Shown here one piece after another: positions 38,298 through 38,854 of a DNA stretch of 38,854 bases. Each line of letters starts with the position of its first letter. Position 1 is the stretch's first letter. The notes beneath the pieces were generated by a model. It saw nothing but the letters and a program-made list of their open reading frames with translations. It was not told where the DNA came from and searched no databases. The stretch lies in NCBI GenBank assembly GCA_900762815.1, contig CAAFHX010000004.1, positions 1 through 38,854 on the forward strand, read 5' to 3'. This stretch comes from Candidatus Avelusimicrobium facis. GTDB taxonomy: Bacteria > Elusimicrobiota > Elusimicrobia > Elusimicrobiales > Elusimicrobiaceae. A program made the position numbers and the translations under genes.

Positions 38298-38854
38298 TTA
38301 GTTCCCCTTGTTTTGCAGGCTGTTTAATTCTTCGTTGGTCCGCATAGCATTGTTGGCCACCGCACGCACCGTGGCCGCAAATCCGGCCTTTTCCAGGCTT
38401 TCGGCCCCGCGAATGAGGATTTGCTTGCCGCGCTCCAAATCGCCCGCCACGCTGGCAATAAACGCAAAATCGCCTTTTTCCCGCGCCCAGCGGCCGTCCC
38501 GGGCCGTTTCATTGGCAAAGGCTTCCGGCGCCGTCATTTGGTAGTACCAGGCGAACAGTTGTTCCTCTGTCTTTTGCGGATGTGCCCAGTTCACGGCGGC
38601 GCGCGCTTTGCTCTTTTTCTCAAACTCGTACGCGCAGCCTTTCCAGTTTTTGATTTTATGGCTTTTGCCGCGCGCGTCGGTCCACGTCCACCCGCGCGCT
38701 TCGTTTTTGTAGTAGAAATCCTCGGCGCTGGTGATGTAATTCTTTTCCAAAAAATACGCCTTTACTTCCTCCAGTGATACAGGGACATTTTGTTTTTTGG
38801 CTTGGGCCGTTTGGTTATTTTTATTATTAATATTTATAAAACTAACACTATAGG
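38298..38854 (-). CDS. Replisome-organiser-like protein, 5' end beyond the window
   Basis: The frame is open from the window edge to the stop at 38298 (about 185 residues seen). The segment VPVSLEEVKAYFLEKNYITS, AEDFYYKNEARGWTW and KIKNWKGCAYEFEKK matches the C-terminal region of many phage replication initiators and DnaD-like proteins, where a Gly-Trp and an NWK motif are conserved. After that come about 85 residues with no clear motif. An internal ATG at 38750 would cut the conserved VSLEEV part, so the true start is outside. Role in phage DNA replication is inferred. Confidence 0.6.
   Translation of the reverse strand, partial: YSVSFININNKNNQTAQAKKQNVPVSLEEVKAYFLEKNYITSAEDFYYKNEARGWTWTDARGKSHKIKNWKGCAYEFEKKSKARAAVNWAHPQKTEEQLFAWYYQMTAPEAFANETARDGRWAREKGDFAFIASVAGDLERGKQILIRGAESLEKAGFAATVRAVANNAMRTNEELNSLQNKGN

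Larger units (their letters stand above)
15060..38854. mobile_element. Prophage (podovirus-like), partial, next to tRNA-Leu
   Basis: From just after the tRNA to the right edge, nearly all genes are phage genes in one orientation: replication-type protein, terminase, portal, scaffold, capsid, adaptor, tail and lysis. The absence of tape-measure, tube and sheath genes suggests a short-tailed virus. No integrase is in the window; it would lie beyond the right edge or be missing. The exact left border cannot be fixed without attR. Confidence 0.85.

Noticed and set aside
38836-38854. The last nine bases (CACTATAGG) equal the end of a T7 promoter
   Set aside because: The preceding ten bases do not match the T7 consensus, and the stretch lies inside an open reading frame on the other strand. 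A chance match.

Overview
The window looks like a chromosome of an Elusimicrobium-like bacterium (Elusimicrobiota) carrying a prophage. This is inferred from the style of the type IV pilin at the left edge, the [FeFe]-hydrogenase maturase gene, the ferredoxin/FeoB pair and other anaerobe-type genes. No rRNA or other definitive taxonomic marker is present, so the assignment is tentative.

Host part (1-15059). A pilin with a prepilin signal is fused to about ten Cys-containing YD-like repeats. It is followed by a 2[4Fe-4S] ferredoxin too short for usual ORF cut-offs, a FeoA-FeoB fusion for ferrous iron uptake, peptidase T, an LEA14-like lipoprotein, HydE, and a large GYF_2-domain membrane protein. 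A five-gene minus-strand operon comes next: two tandem EamA transporters, a HAD phosphatase, a cyclodeaminase-family protein and a 521-aa helical protein. Most units end in clear GC-rich intrinsic terminators. The host part ends at tRNA-Leu(GAG).

Prophage part (about 15060-38854, open at the right edge). Just after the tRNA lie a long palindrome, three TGGCAG-type direct repeats that could be integrase arm sites, and a Panacea-type toxin-antitoxin pair with an apparently leaderless promoter. The rest reads on the minus strand as one compact podovirus-like late operon. From right to left it holds a replication-type protein (cut by the edge), a zinc-ribbon protein, an NYN nuclease cargo gene, small and large terminase, portal, a small protein with a C-terminal nuclease-like domain, scaffold, major capsid protein and head-tail adaptor. 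Then come tail nozzle, an S74 chaperone protein, internal virion proteins, tail fibre and receptor-binding proteins, and a lysis cassette (holin, DUF5675, overlapping spanin-like genes). Genes are joined mostly by ATGA/TAATG-type overlaps. No tape measure, tube or sheath is seen, so a short tail is inferred.

The most unusual element is the 544-bp gap between the nuclease-domain gene and the scaffold gene (31123-31666). On the plus strand, against the late operon, it holds five consecutive compact transcription units. Each is a TTGACA / 17-bp spacer / TATACT-like promoter followed at once by a short RNA that folds into an outer GC-rich stem and ends in a U-tract. The first and last RNAs are identical over 39 nt, the second is a larger (about 120 nt) structured RNA, and the promoters share a conserved spacer. 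Two related promoter-hairpin-U-tract units lie on the minus strand directly before the NYN gene and the terminase operon. A further hairpin-U6 before terminase hides the ribosome binding site, which suggests attenuation or antitermination control of late genes. I recognise no described family for the array; it is the best candidate for a new phage small-RNA system.
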